NCBI GenBank assembly: GCA_963700925.1
Contig: OY969553.1
Span: 186,001-250,000, forward strand
DNA: 64,000 bases
Source: CAWJMD01 sp963700925
Lineage (GTDB): Bacteria > Actinomycetota > Actinomycetes > Actinomycetales > CAWJMD01
Direction: 5' to 3'
The position numbers and the translations under genes were made by a program. Positions 24,821 through 34,251 of the stretch are shown here, one piece after another; within the stretch, counting starts at the first letter, position 1, and every line of letters begins with the position of its first letter. The notes under the pieces were generated by a model. The model did no database searches and was not told the origin of the DNA. It saw only the letters and a program-made list of their open reading frames with translations.

Positions 24821-26625
24821 CGAACGCTCTCCTCGGCACCGACCGGCTTCGCAACCGGGTTCGAGGCCGGGTCCGGAACGGCGTCGACCCCGGCCTCGCG
24901 GCGCTGGGCGGCTGTGATCGGTGCCGGCGCCTGCGTGAGCGGGTCGTAACCGCCGCCCGACTTCGGGAACGCGATCACGTCGCGGATCGAGTCGGTGCCA
25001 CCGAGCAGGGCCACGATGCGGTCCCAGCCGAACGCGATGCCTCCGTGCGGTGGGGCGCCGAACGCGAAGGCGTCCAGCAGGAAGCCGAACTTCTCCTGCG
25101 CTTCTTCGGACGAGAGACCCATCACCGCGAAGACCCGCTCCTGCACGTCGCGCTGGTGAATACGGATCGACCCACCCGCGATCTCGTGGCCGTTGCAGAC
25201 GATGTCGTACGCGTAGGCGAGGGCCTCGCCCGGTGACTCCTCGAACCGGTCGATCCACTCCGGCTTGGGCGAGGTGAAGGCGTGGTGGACGGCAGTCCAC
25301 GCACCTGAGCCGACCGCCACGTCGCCGGATGCGACCGCATCGGAGGACGGCTCGAACAGGGGCGCGTCGACGACCCAGACGAGCTTCCATGCCTTCTCGT
25401 CGACCAGGCCGCAGCGACGAGCGATCTCGTTGCGGGCCGCGCCGAGCAGCCCCCGAGCACCGGACTGCGTGCCGGCAGCGAAGAAGATGCAGTCGCCTGG
25501 AGCTGCGCCGGTATGGGCAGTCAGGCCCGCCAGCTCGCTCTCGGAGAGGTTCTTGGCCACCGGGCCGCCGAGCTCGCCGTCGTCGCCGACGGTGACGTAC
25601 GCCAGCCCCTTGTGGCCGCGCTGCTTGGCCCACTCCTGCCAGGCGTCGAACTGCCGCCTGGGCTGCGACCCGCCGCCCGGCATCACGACGGCACCGACGT
25701 AGGGAGCCTGGAACACCCGGAACGCGGTGTCGGAGAAGTACTTCGTGCAGTCGACCAGCTCGACGCCGAACCTCAGGTCGGGCTTGTCGGTGCCGTAGCG
25801 CGCCATCGCCTCCGCGTACGTCATGCGCGGGAAGGGCGTGACCAGGTCGACGTCGACGAGCTTCCACAGCGCCACGAGCACCTGCTCGGCCAGGTCGATC
25901 ACGTCGTCCTGCTCGGCGAAGCTCATCTCGACGTCGAGCTGGGTGAACTCGGGCTGCCGGTCGGCGCGGAAGTCCTCGTCGCGGTAGCAGCGCGCGATCT
26001 GGTAGTACCGCTCGAGCCCGGCGACCATCAGCAGCTGCTTGAACAGCTGAGGGCTCTGCGGCAGGGCGTACCAGGAGCCCGGCTGCAGCCGCGACGGCAC
26101 CAGGAAGTCGCGGGCCCCCTCCGGAGTCGAGCGGGTCAGCGTGGGCGTCTCGACCTCGACGAATCGGTGCGCCTCGAGCACGGCCCGGGCGGCCCTGCTC
26201 ACCTCCGACCGAAGCCTGATCACCGCGCCGGGAGCGGTGCGGCGCAGGTCGAGGTAGCGGTAGCGCAGCCGCACCTCCTCCCCCACCTCGACGTGGTCGT
26301 CGATCTGGAACGGCAGCGGAGCCGAGGGGTTGAGCACCTCGACCTCGGTCGCGATCACCTCGATCTCGCCGGTCGGCAGCGCGGGGTTCTCGTTGCCGGC
26401 CGGACGGGCGGCGACGCTGCCGACGACGCGCAGGCAGTACTCGTTGCGCAGGCCGCTCGCCACCGCCTCGTCGCGGATGACGACCTGGGAGACACCGCTG
26501 GCGTCACGCAGGTCGAGGAAGGCGACGCCTCCGTGATCGCGACGGCGGGCCACCCAACCGGTCAGCGTGACGGTCGTGCCGGCGTCGGCGGCTCGCAGGG
26601 AGCCTGCCTCGTGGGTGCGCAACAA
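24814..26625 (-). CDS. aspS: Aspartyl-tRNA synthetase
   Basis: Class IIb synthetase of 603 residues, the normal bacterial length. An anticodon-binding OB fold (TVTLTGWVARRRDHGGVAFL) is followed by the class II core (motif 2 ARCYRDEDFRADRQPEFTQL), the bacterial GAD insertion and motif 3 (GIAFGWDRI). Two TTG codons (26625, 26622) are possible starts, with AGAGG upstream. It cannot be told whether it also makes Asp-tRNA-Asn. The leader contains an inverted repeat covering the ribosome site. Confidence 0.96.
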   Translation of the reverse strand: MLRTHEAGSLRAADAGTTVTLTGWVARRRDHGGVAFLDLRDASGVSQVVIRDEAVASGLRNEYCLRVVGSVAARPAGNENPALPTGEIEVIATEVEVLNPSAPLPFQIDDHVEVGEEVRLRYRYLDLRRTAPGAVIRLRSEVSRAARAVLEAHRFVEVETPTLTRSTPEGARDFLVPSRLQPGSWYALPQSPQLFKQLLMVAGLERYYQIARCYRDEDFRADRQPEFTQLDVEMSFAEQDDVIDLAEQVLVALWKLVDVDLVTPFPRMTYAEAMARYGTDKPDLRFGVELVDCTKYFSDTAFRVFQAPYVGAVVMPGGGSQPRRQFDAWQEWAKQRGHKGLAYVTVGDDGELGGPVAKNLSESELAGLTAHTGAAPGDCIFFAAGTQSGARGLLGAARNEIARRCGLVDEKAWKLVWVVDAPLFEPSSDAVASGDVAVGSGAWTAVHHAFTSPKPEWIDRFEESPGEALAYAYDIVCNGHEIAGGSIRIHQRDVQERVFAVMGLSSEEAQEKFGFLLDAFAFGAPPHGGIAFGWDRIVALLGGTDSIRDVIAFPKSGGGYDPLTQAPAPITAAQRREAGVDAVPDPASNPVAKPVGAEESVRA

Positions 26626-26628
26626 CGG

Positions 26629-26719
26629 GAACCTCTGCAGGTCGGGGTCGGGGTTGACCGGACGATCCTACGGACTCCTGCTCGAAGGCCCGTACCGAGA
26701 TACCTGCTCGCAGAGGTTC
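26629..26719 (-). promoter_or_regulatory. RBS-sequestering inverted repeat in the aspS leader
   Basis: On the minus strand GAACCTCTGC (26719-26710) can pair perfectly with GCAGAGGTTC (26638-26629). The downstream arm contains the AGAGG ribosome site of aspS, 3 nt from the TTG start. Between the arms are 71 nt rich in G and C. No T-box core is visible. This is a candidate for translational control of aspS. Confidence 0.45.
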
Positions 26720-26726
26720 AGGCGGC

Positions 26727-28832
26727 TCAGAGCAACGACAGCTGCTCCGCGGACGAGCGACCGCCCACGTCGACGCTCGCGCTCCCAGACGGGGGCGACG
26801 TGCTCGGCGGCCGGCCCGCGTCCGCCGTTCCAGGGGTTCGGGTGGTCGGGTCACGCGTGAGCCCGTGCCGCTCCAGCAGCGGCCGCACGCGTCTCCTGAG
26901 CCACTGGGCGTAGTCGGCTGACACGTAGGCGCTCTTGGCGTACATCCGCTCGTAGCGAGGCAGCAGGTCGGGGCGCTCTCGTGCCAGCCAGGACATGAAC
27001 CACTCGCGCGCGCCGGTCCGCAGGTGCAGGGGCACGACGACCACGCCGGTGGCGCCCGTGGCCGCGATCGAGGCCAGGGCGCCGTCCAGGTGGTTCAGGG
27101 AGTCGGTGAGGCCGGGCATCACCGGCGCCAGGAACACGCCACACGGCAGGCCGGCCTCGCGGACCGCGCGCACGAGGTCGAGCCGGGCCCTCGGCGACGG
27201 AGCACCGGGTTCGAGGCTCTCGTGCAGCGCGTGGTTGCCGACCGCGATCGACACGCCCACACCCACCGGCACGTCGCCGGCCGCCGCGACGAGCAGCGGC
27301 AGGTCCCTGCGGAGCAAAGTGCCCTTGGTGAGCAGCGAGACGGGGGTGCCGGACATGGCGAGGGCTCGGATGATGCCGGGCATCAGCCGGTAACGCCCCT
27401 CGGCGCGCTGGTAGGGATCGGTGTTGGTGCCCAGCGCCACCGTCTCCCGATTCCAGCCCGGCCGGGCCAGCTCACGCCCCAGGACCTCGACGACGTTCGT
27501 CTTCACCACGATCTCGGAGTCGAAGCCGGTGCCCGTGTCGAGCTCGAGCCACGAGTGCGAGCCGCGCGCGTAGCAGTTGTGACTGATCACTCCGTTGGCG
27601 ATGAAGTCGCCTGTGCCCGTGGTGATGTCGAAGAGGGGCAGGTCCAGGCCGAGAGGCTCTACCGCCACGACTCGCATGTCTGTTCCGCGCCTCACCGCCT
27701 GGCCGGCGATCGACCGCTTGGATCGGGTGGCCGGGTCAGCGCGCTGCATGAAGCGCATCGCCGCAGGCACTCCCCCGACGAGCCTCGTGACTGCGACGGG
27801 ACGCTGGCCGCTGCGGGGGAGCATCTCGACACGGCTGGCGAGGCCGAGGCGCCCCAGAGCCGAGACGACCTGCTCCGTGGCGCGCTCGTCGGTGCTCGAG
27901 ATGCGCAGGGTGCCCTTGCCGAACGAACCCTGCGCATCGAAGATGCCGGCCAGGTACCCACACGACCACTCGGTGTCGGGTTCCTCCGGCCAGGCGACGA
28001 GCTCACGGATCACTCGGACGTCCGCCTCCCATGACGTCCTCTTGGCGTGAAGGGCGTGGTATCCAGGCGAGTGCGAACCGGAGGGCGCCGTCGTCGCGAC
28101 GCCCGCCTCCTCCAGGAAGGTGCGCGCGCGGTCGAGGCTCTCGTCGTCGACCAGGGCGAGCCGCAGCCTGTGCGCCCAGCCCGAGCGACGCCCAGCGCGA
28201 AGCCGCGTCCCACGTCCGATCAGGTTCGCGCCCCTGATCACCCCGGTCAGGTAGCCGCGCCGGTAGGACGAGCCATTCTTCGGGCCCTCGCCGAGGTCGC
28301 CGATTCCGAGCAGGTGGTTTCTGGTCGTGAGATGGGGCCGCTGTTCGGCATCAGTGCGCGCCACGTGCTTCCACCCGCGCTCGGTCAGGAACCGATGGTC
28401 TGCGCTGGCCACGAGCTCGGTGCCGTCTGCCAGGCGAACGCGGTAGGCCGGCTTGGTCGTCGGCCAGTGGGCGAGGACGCGAGTCGGCGTGTACCGGCGG
28501 TGGGTGCCTCTTCGCTCCGTGCCCAGCACGACGTCACCGACGCGCACGTCACGAAGCGACTTCTGCCGGCCGCTCGCCATCAGCACCTGCGTGTCGCCCT
28601 GGAGACAGTACGTGCAGGCGTGAGTGCACCCGCGGTAGGGGTTGACCGTCCAGTTGAAGGGCATGGACGACGGACCCGGTACGTGGTTCAGGGCCGTCCT
28701 GGCCAGCACCTCGTGAAACGTCACACCGGCGAACTCAGGAGTCGAAACCGACCGCACCAGCCCGTCGACTCGACCCAGGCCGGGCAGCGCGCCATGATCC
28801 TCAGCACCCCTGGTGCGCGCGTCCCACCGCAT
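26727..28832 (-). CDS. Rv2578c-family radical SAM protein interrupted by an intein
   Basis: The extein halves together form a ~360-residue radical SAM protein of the Rv2578c type: NPYRGCTHACTY before the intein and CYARGSHSWLEL after it rebuild the CxxxCxxC cluster motif, followed by TNTDPYQRAEGRYRLMPGII. I place the start at 28832 (MRWDAR). A start six codons earlier would lie inside a LexA box. Rv2578c belongs to the LexA regulon in M. tuberculosis, fitting this operator. The reaction is unknown, probably DNA-damage related. The C-terminal ~35 residues are a low-complexity tail (GRPPSTSPPSGSASVDVG). Confidence 0.88.
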   Translation of the reverse strand: MRWDARTRGAEDHGALPGLGRVDGLVRSVSTPEFAGVTFHEVLARTALNHVPGPSSMPFNWTVNPYRGCTHACTYCLQGDTQVLMASGRQKSLRDVRVGDVVLGTERRGTHRRYTPTRVLAHWPTTKPAYRVRLADGTELVASADHRFLTERGWKHVARTDAEQRPHLTTRNHLLGIGDLGEGPKNGSSYRRGYLTGVIRGANLIGRGTRLRAGRRSGWAHRLRLALVDDESLDRARTFLEEAGVATTAPSGSHSPGYHALHAKRTSWEADVRVIRELVAWPEEPDTEWSCGYLAGIFDAQGSFGKGTLRISSTDERATEQVVSALGRLGLASRVEMLPRSGQRPVAVTRLVGGVPAAMRFMQRADPATRSKRSIAGQAVRRGTDMRVVAVEPLGLDLPLFDITTGTGDFIANGVISHNCYARGSHSWLELDTGTGFDSEIVVKTNVVEVLGRELARPGWNRETVALGTNTDPYQRAEGRYRLMPGIIRALAMSGTPVSLLTKGTLLRRDLPLLVAAAGDVPVGVGVSIAVGNHALHESLEPGAPSPRARLDLVRAVREAGLPCGVFLAPVMPGLTDSLNHLDGALASIAATGATGVVVVPLHLRTGAREWFMSWLARERPDLLPRYERMYAKSAYVSADYAQWLRRRVRPLLERHGLTRDPTTRTPGTADAGRPPSTSPPSGSASVDVGGRSSAEQLSLL
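27576..28607 (-). other. Intein with LAGLIDADG-type endonuclease domain
   Basis: A 344-residue insertion (residues 82-425 counted from 28850) with block A CLQGDTQVLM (Cys1), a hint block B (GTELVASADHRFLTERGW) and the C-terminal DFIANGVISHN, with Asn and then Cys+1. The host cluster cysteine is Cys+1. The middle carries one clear dodecapeptide (CGYLAGIFDAQGSFG) and a degenerate one (RRGYLTGVIRGAN), indicating a homing endonuclease that may have decayed. Splicing residues look intact. Confidence 0.9.
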
Positions 28833-28840
28833 GACAGGAT

Positions 28841-28856
28841 TCGAACACATGTTCTA
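28841..28856. promoter_or_regulatory. LexA (SOS) box between radical SAM gene and dinB-like gene
   Basis: TCGAACACATGTTCTA matches the actinobacterial LexA consensus TCGAAC-N4-GTTCGA in 11 of 12 positions. It lies 8 nt upstream of the chosen radical SAM start and 43 nt upstream of the divergent DinB start, so both could be SOS genes. Confidence 0.8.
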
Positions 28857-28899
28857 CTCCTGCCGCAAGACCAAGGCCCCCATTGACTGGAGCGTGTAG

Positions 28900-29526
28900 A
28901 TGTCCCAGAGCCACAACGACCACGGCGACCACAGCGAGGGCAGTGAGTACGGCGCGGGGTTCGATTGGTCGACCCTCACGCGCCAGGACCCGATGGCCAT
29001 GGTCCGCGGTCAGCTGGGGTTCTCGTGGATGGAGCTGTCGAACCGCCTCGCGACCTTGACCGACGAGCAGTACCAGTGGTCACCCGTGCCCGGAACGCTG
29101 ACCGTGGTCCACCGCGAGGACGCGACCGGGCGGGTGATGGGTGGCGGCGACTGGGTGGCCCAGTGGCCCGAGGGCTCTGACCACGTCGGCCCCCGCAGCA
29201 TCTCCTGGCTGGTCGCGCACCTCACTGAAGGGTTCTTCGAGCGCTGGGAGTGGACCTTCGGCGAGAAGCGGCGTCGTCGCGACGACACCGAGTTCCACCC
29301 GACAGCCGCCGCCGGCGTGGCCGCGCTCACGCACTGGGTCGAGGCGTGGATCGACGGCATCGACTCGCTCGGCGCAGAGCAGGTGATGACGGTCGGGCTG
29401 AGCCAGGCCACCGAGATCGACTCGTCCACGCCATTCGGGCACCTGGTGCTGCACATGAACCGCGAACTGATCCACCATGGCGCCGAGATCTGCCTGCTGC
29501 AGGACCTTCACACCGTCGGTGGCTGA
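28900..29526 (+). CDS. DinB superfamily protein
   Basis: A 208-residue four-helix-bundle protein with the DinB_2 arrangement of histidines: HLTEGFFERWEW in the middle helix and HMNRELIHHGAEICLL near the C-terminus. The N-terminus is acidic and His-rich (SQSHNDHGDHSEGSEYG). Members are metal-dependent and often thiol-linked transferases; some, like B. subtilis DinB, are damage inducible. The divergent LexA box supports damage induction here. Its ATG has GGAG 9 nt upstream. Substrate unknown. Confidence 0.82.
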   Translation: MSQSHNDHGDHSEGSEYGAGFDWSTLTRQDPMAMVRGQLGFSWMELSNRLATLTDEQYQWSPVPGTLTVVHREDATGRVMGGGDWVAQWPEGSDHVGPRSISWLVAHLTEGFFERWEWTFGEKRRRRDDTEFHPTAAAGVAALTHWVEAWIDGIDSLGAEQVMTVGLSQATEIDSSTPFGHLVLHMNRELIHHGAEICLLQDLHTVGG

Positions 29527-29658
29527 GATCCGGCGGACCGGGTCCGGGCAAGCCGGTCTCGTCCAAGCGAAAGCGGTTGACCCTCACGCCACGTGAGGGT
29601 CGACCGTGAGTGGTGCACAGCCCAATCCGAAGCGTGCGGAGGGAGAGCTGAGGACACC

Positions 29659-30387
29659 GTGCAGTACTCGGTCGGGCAGGTCGCCGCCGTCGCAGGGGTC
29701 AGCGTTCGCACGCTGCACCACTACGACCAGATCGGTCTCCTGCAGCCCAGCGCGCGCAGTGCAGCCGGATACCGGCTGTACGACGACGCCGACGTCGACC
29801 GCCTGCACCAGGTGGTCTTCTACCGAGGCCTGGGCTTCTCCCTCGACGAGGTCGCCGCCGTCCTCGACAACCGCAGCGTCAGCGCCACCGAGCACCTTCG
29901 GCGCCACGCGATCTGCTCAGCCAGCGGATCAGCGCGCTCGAGGACATGCGGCTGGCCGTCGACCGACAACTGGAGGCACGCAGCATGGGCATCAAGCTGA
30001 CCCGCGAGGAGCAGTTCGAGATCTTCGGCGAGAACTGGCTCGGTAACGACTACGCCACCGAGGCGGAGGACCGCTGGGGTGGCACGGACGAGTGGAAGCA
30101 GTCGCAGGCCCGCTCGTCGCAGTACACCAAGGAGCAGTGGGTCCAGATCCAGGCCGAGGGGCCGGACGTGAGCCGTCGCTTCATCGAGGCCCATCGCGGA
30201 GGAAGCCCGCGCCCAGATCACCAAGTGGTTCTACGACTGCTCGGCAGAGATGCACCGCAACGTTGCGCAGATGTACGTCACCGACGAGCGGTTCCGGGCA
30301 ACGTACGAGAACCAGCACGAGGGCCTGGCGCAGTACGTGCGCGACGCCGTGGTGGCGAACGCCGACCGGCAGGCGGCGTCGGCCTAG
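29659..30387 (+). pseudogene. MerR family TipAS-type regulator, disrupted by two frameshifts
   Basis: Starts at GTG 29659 with a MerR helix-turn-helix (YSVGQVAAVAGVSVRTLHHY). At about 29906 one G is missing (CGCCACGCG for CGCCAGCGCG), moving the coiled coil (RDLLSQRISALEDMRLAVDR) to the next frame. At about 30191 the frame shifts again, and roughly 15-20 residues normally present between FIEA and IAEEA are gone. The last frame (ITKWFYDCSAEMHRNVAQMY) is the TipAS drug-binding domain. TipAS regulators sense thiopeptides. Two lesions of different types favour a true pseudogene over a sequencing error. Confidence 0.8.
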
Positions 30388-30448
30388 GAAGGCTTGCTTG
30401 GACGTTTCTCGCGCGACGCGCCGGGCGTGTTGCGCGAGGGACGTCCAC

Positions 30449-31327
30449 TCACGGCTGGGAGAGGGAGCGCCCGTACCCGTACAGCGCCTCCCATGCCCTG
30501 CCCTGGGCGTCGCGTAGCCGTCTGCTGGTGGTCATCGCCTCGGCGTCGGGTACGAAACCCGTTGCCTCACAGTAGGCCTCGATGGCGTCAGTGCCGTCGA
30601 GCTGTTCGCTGTCGCGCGCGACCACGAGGTCCCACTCGACTGGTCCGCGCCATGCGTCGTCGAAGTCCCACCAGGTCGCTCGGCCATCCACGTCGAGCAG
30701 GTTGCCGCCGTGCGGGTCGCCATGGAGGGGCACCAACCGCCCGGGATGTTCACCCTCGAGACGCGCCATCACAGAACGCATCTCGTCGAGCGCCTCGAGA
30801 CATTGCTCGCCGATCTCGGCTGCCTCCCGGGCCGACATCACGCCGAGACGCGCCAGCAGCAGCACGGCGCGCCGGCTGTCCTCGGCCACGTTCTCGGGAC
30901 CCGGCATCCACCCGTCGTACCCGGACATCGCCGAGTGCAGCCGGGCGAGGGACTCCCCTGCTGCCACACCGTTTCGTTCTGACCGCAGCTCCGTCAGCAG
31001 AGGCCACAGCGTCAGCACGCCCTCGGGCTCGTCGTGCGGGCCGCCCGCCTCCCCGACCAGCGGCACGACGACGTCCGCGCCGGCCGCAGCCGCCCTCCGC
31101 GTCAGGGCGACCTCGAGGCCGAGGTGGGCACCCGGCACTTCCCGGACGGACGCTGTCCAGTGCGCGATCCTCGCCACGACGGGTGCGGGCTCCAGGTGGA
31201 CGACCGCATTCGCCCCGGTGTGCAACAGCTCCGGGTGGGCCGCGTTTCCGGCGGCGAGCAGCCCGAGCCGGCGGGCCACGCGCACGGCCGCCGCGACGCC
31301 GAGGGTGATGGTGGAGGCGGGCTCCAT
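30449..31327 (-). CDS. Aminoglycoside phosphotransferase-family kinase
   Basis: A 292-residue APH/choline-kinase fold protein with the catalytic loop HGDPHGGNLL (catalytic Asp) and the metal-binding DFDD in place of DFG. The N-terminal lobe has ALTRRAAAAGADVVVPL. The ATG has AGGAG 5 nt upstream. Such kinases phosphorylate small molecules such as antibiotics, choline or macrolides; the substrate cannot be told here. It lies alone between the TipAS remnant and a LAL regulator. Confidence 0.85.
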   Translation of the reverse strand: MEPASTITLGVAAAVRVARRLGLLAAGNAAHPELLHTGANAVVHLEPAPVVARIAHWTASVREVPGAHLGLEVALTRRAAAAGADVVVPLVGEAGGPHDEPEGVLTLWPLLTELRSERNGVAAGESLARLHSAMSGYDGWMPGPENVAEDSRRAVLLLARLGVMSAREAAEIGEQCLEALDEMRSVMARLEGEHPGRLVPLHGDPHGGNLLDVDGRATWWDFDDAWRGPVEWDLVVARDSEQLDGTDAIEAYCEATGFVPDAEAMTTSRRLRDAQGRAWEALYGYGRSLSQP

Positions 31328-31452
31328 GGCTTCTCCTGCCGGATGCGGGATCGACCGCGAGGAACGAACCTAGGGGCACGCCGGCAGCGGGCGCCTCACG
31401 CTTCCTGGACCGCTGCCCCCTCCGGACACCACTGCTGGGGCATGCTTCACGC

Positions 31453-34251
31453 GTGACTGACTCGGCCGACGACATGGTCGGACGGCGACGCGAGATGTCC
31501 GCGCTGCTGCGATGGCTCGACGCCGCCCGCGACGGCGCGGGTCGCCTCGCCCTCTGCGTCGGTGAGCCGGGGATCGGCAAGACCCGGCTCGCGCAGGAGC
31601 TCGCGGGCGCCGCCCTTGCCGGAGGCGCGGCCGTCACCTGGGGGCGGTGCGTCGAGGCCGAGGGTGCCCCGGCGTACTGGCCATGGATCCAAGTCCTGCG
31701 AACGTTGGGGATCGACCCCGAGTCAGTGCTGGGCGGCGAGGGCGAGTCGCCGCAGGACCGGTTCCGGATCTTCGACCAGGTGACGGACGCGGTGCTCGGC
31801 ATGGCCGAGAGCCAGGCCCTGGTCGTGATCCTCGACGACATCCACCGAGCGGACGAGCCCTCACTGCTCGTGCTCCGTCACCTCGCCGACCGGATCGCCG
31901 GCACGCGAGTACTGGTCTACGCCGCGTTCCGCGACGTCGAACCGGCAAGCGCCCTGCCCCGCGTGCTGCCCGACCTGTTGCGCTCGCCGGCGGTCGACCG
32001 CCTCGACCTGCGCGGCTTCGAGCTCGCAGAGGTGCGCGAGCAGCTGTCGGCCACCAATCCTGGCCACCCCTCGGCCGACGCCCAGGCCGTTCTCGACGTG
32101 ACCGGTGGCAACCCGCTGTTCGTGCGGGAGGTCGCCCGTGCGATGGCGGACGGCAGCTGGCGACCGGACCGACCGCCCCGCAGCGTGCTTGATGTCGTCG
32201 GAGCGCGCCTGGACCGGGCCTCGACGGACTGCCGCCGCCTCGTGCAAGCGGCGGCCATCATTGGGCGGGACTTCTCGGTGGCGCTCGTCGCAGCCGTCCT
32301 GGCGCAACCCGTCGCACGGTGCCTTCCCGTCATCGACGAGGCGGTCGCGTTCGGGCTGGTCGGCCAGGCGGGCGACGTCGGCGTGTACCGGTTCGTCCAC
32401 GCCCTGACCCGGGACGCGGTCGAGGCCTCCCTGAACACCGCAGACCGGGCCGGCCTGCACCGTGCCGTCGCCGAGGCGACCGAGGCGCACTACGCACCTG
32501 ACCTCTCCGAGCACCTCGCCGCCATCGCCGGGCATTGGGCCGAGCTGGGCCCGTACGGCGAGGCCGCGGCTGCACGCACCTGGGCGGCCCGGGCAGGGGA
32601 CGACGCAGTGCGCCACCTGGCGTACGAGGAGGGGGTCCGCCTCTACCGCTCTGCGCTGAGCCTCGATGCAACGCCCATCCTGGGCGAGGAGCGGTGCCGT
32701 TTGCAGATCGCCCTCGGCCGGGCCGCCTACCTGGCCGGCGACCTGCAGAGCTGCGTCGATGCCGCTGTTGCGGCGACGGACGCCGCGCGTGCGGCCGGGA
32801 GCAGCGAACTCGCTGGAGAGGCTGCTCTCGTCCTCGAGCCCGCGCCCGACCCTGGTGTTCATGCCGTGGCGCGGCAGCTGTGCGAGGAGGCGCTGGGCGG
32901 CCTGGGTGACACGGCCCCGCCGGCGCTGCGGGCCAGGCTGCTCGCCCAGAGAAGTCAGCTCGCGTTCTACGACGGAGAACAGGACCGCACCCGGTCCTTG
33001 AGCGTCGTGGCGCTCGAGCTGGCGCGCGAGTCGGGCGACGACCGCGCGCTCGAGCACGCGCTGAGGGCCCGCCAGGAAGCTTGCCCAGGACCGGGCGGGC
33101 GTGCGGAGCGACTGGTGCTCGCCACGGAGATGCTGGTGCTGGCGCGACGCACCAACAGGGCCCGCACCGCGATGTGGGGCGAGCTCTGGCACCTCGACGC
33201 CTTGCTCGAGAGCGGACGGCTCGCCGCGGCGGCTGAACAGCTCCCCGCACTTCGGCTGGCAGTCGAGCGGGTCGGGGGGCCGGTCGCCGCATGGCACCTC
33301 GACCGGGTCAGTGCCTGCCTGGCCCAGGCACAGGGGCGCTATGCGGAGGCGGCGACTGTCGGCCGTCGTGGCTTCTTCCGGATGCGAGCGGTCGAGCCGG
33401 CCCCGGCGGCCGGGGCGTACTTCGCGCTCCAGTGCGCGCTCGCCTGCCACACCGGACTGACGCCCGAGATCCTGGCGTTCGCGCAGGAGGCGTTCGACCC
33501 GCCACCGAGGTTCCGGACGATGGCTCGCCTGTCACGTGCGCTCATGCTGCAGCTGGCAGGACGCCCCGACGATGCGGCGGCGCAGTACCAGCAGGCTGGG
33601 CCCGTTCGGAGTTGGTCACTGCCCGCCTTCTTCCTCCTTCCCGGCTACGTGTACGGCTCCCTGGTCGCAGCCGACCTAGGGCTTCACGACGACCTCGCCG
33701 TGCTGCTCGAGCAACTGGAGCCCTTCCGTGGCGAGCATGCTGTCGGCAACGCCGTCGCTTACATGGGCCCGGTGGAACTCACCCTCGGGCGCGGCGCAGC
33801 CGTTCTCGGTCATCTCGACCGTGCAGTGGACGACCTGGCCGCCGCCGTCACGCAAGCCGACCGGGCCGGCTCACCCGGCTTCGTCGCCGAGGCGAGCTAC
33901 CACCTCGCCGTGACCCTGACAGCACGCAGTTCTGTCGGCGATCGCGATCGTGCCGACGCGGCGGCGCGCGACGCTGACCGCCTGGTTCGAGCACTCGGCA
34001 TGTCGGCGTACACGACCCGGACGGAGGCACTCGTCAAGAGACTGGCGGGCGACGAACGCCCGGGCGGCCTGAGCCCCCGCGAAGCCGAGGTCGCCAGGCT
34101 CGTCGCCGAGGGGCTGACCAACCGCCAGATCGCCGAGCGCCTCTTCATCTCAGAACGCACGGCCCAGAACCACGTTCAGCACATCCTCACCAAGCTCGGG
34201 TTCACGACCCGGACTCAGATCGCGGCCTGGAGCGTGCGCGCCGGCAGATGA
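31453..34251 (+). CDS. LAL-type LuxR transcriptional regulator with AAA ATPase
   Basis: A 932-residue regulator of the MalT/LAL kind. An N-terminal AAA_16 ATPase has Walker A GEPGIGKTRL (~residues 38-47) and Walker B LVVILDDIHRAD. A long helical TPR-like region follows (~400-840), then a LuxR helix-turn-helix at the C-terminus (GLSPREAEVARLVAEGLTNR, QIAERLFISERTAQNHVQ). LAL regulators switch on pathways in response to inducers. It is followed by an ABM-like small protein that may be under its control. GTG start. Confidence 0.92.
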   Translation: MTDSADDMVGRRREMSALLRWLDAARDGAGRLALCVGEPGIGKTRLAQELAGAALAGGAAVTWGRCVEAEGAPAYWPWIQVLRTLGIDPESVLGGEGESPQDRFRIFDQVTDAVLGMAESQALVVILDDIHRADEPSLLVLRHLADRIAGTRVLVYAAFRDVEPASALPRVLPDLLRSPAVDRLDLRGFELAEVREQLSATNPGHPSADAQAVLDVTGGNPLFVREVARAMADGSWRPDRPPRSVLDVVGARLDRASTDCRRLVQAAAIIGRDFSVALVAAVLAQPVARCLPVIDEAVAFGLVGQAGDVGVYRFVHALTRDAVEASLNTADRAGLHRAVAEATEAHYAPDLSEHLAAIAGHWAELGPYGEAAAARTWAARAGDDAVRHLAYEEGVRLYRSALSLDATPILGEERCRLQIALGRAAYLAGDLQSCVDAAVAATDAARAAGSSELAGEAALVLEPAPDPGVHAVARQLCEEALGGLGDTAPPALRARLLAQRSQLAFYDGEQDRTRSLSVVALELARESGDDRALEHALRARQEACPGPGGRAERLVLATEMLVLARRTNRARTAMWGELWHLDALLESGRLAAAAEQLPALRLAVERVGGPVAAWHLDRVSACLAQAQGRYAEAATVGRRGFFRMRAVEPAPAAGAYFALQCALACHTGLTPEILAFAQEAFDPPPRFRTMARLSRALMLQLAGRPDDAAAQYQQAGPVRSWSLPAFFLLPGYVYGSLVAADLGLHDDLAVLLEQLEPFRGEHAVGNAVAYMGPVELTLGRGAAVLGHLDRAVDDLAAAVTQADRAGSPGFVAEASYHLAVTLTARSSVGDRDRADAAARDADRLVRALGMSAYTTRTEALVKRLAGDERPGGLSPREAEVARLVAEGLTNRQIAERLFISERTAQNHVQHILTKLGFTTRTQIAAWSVRAGR

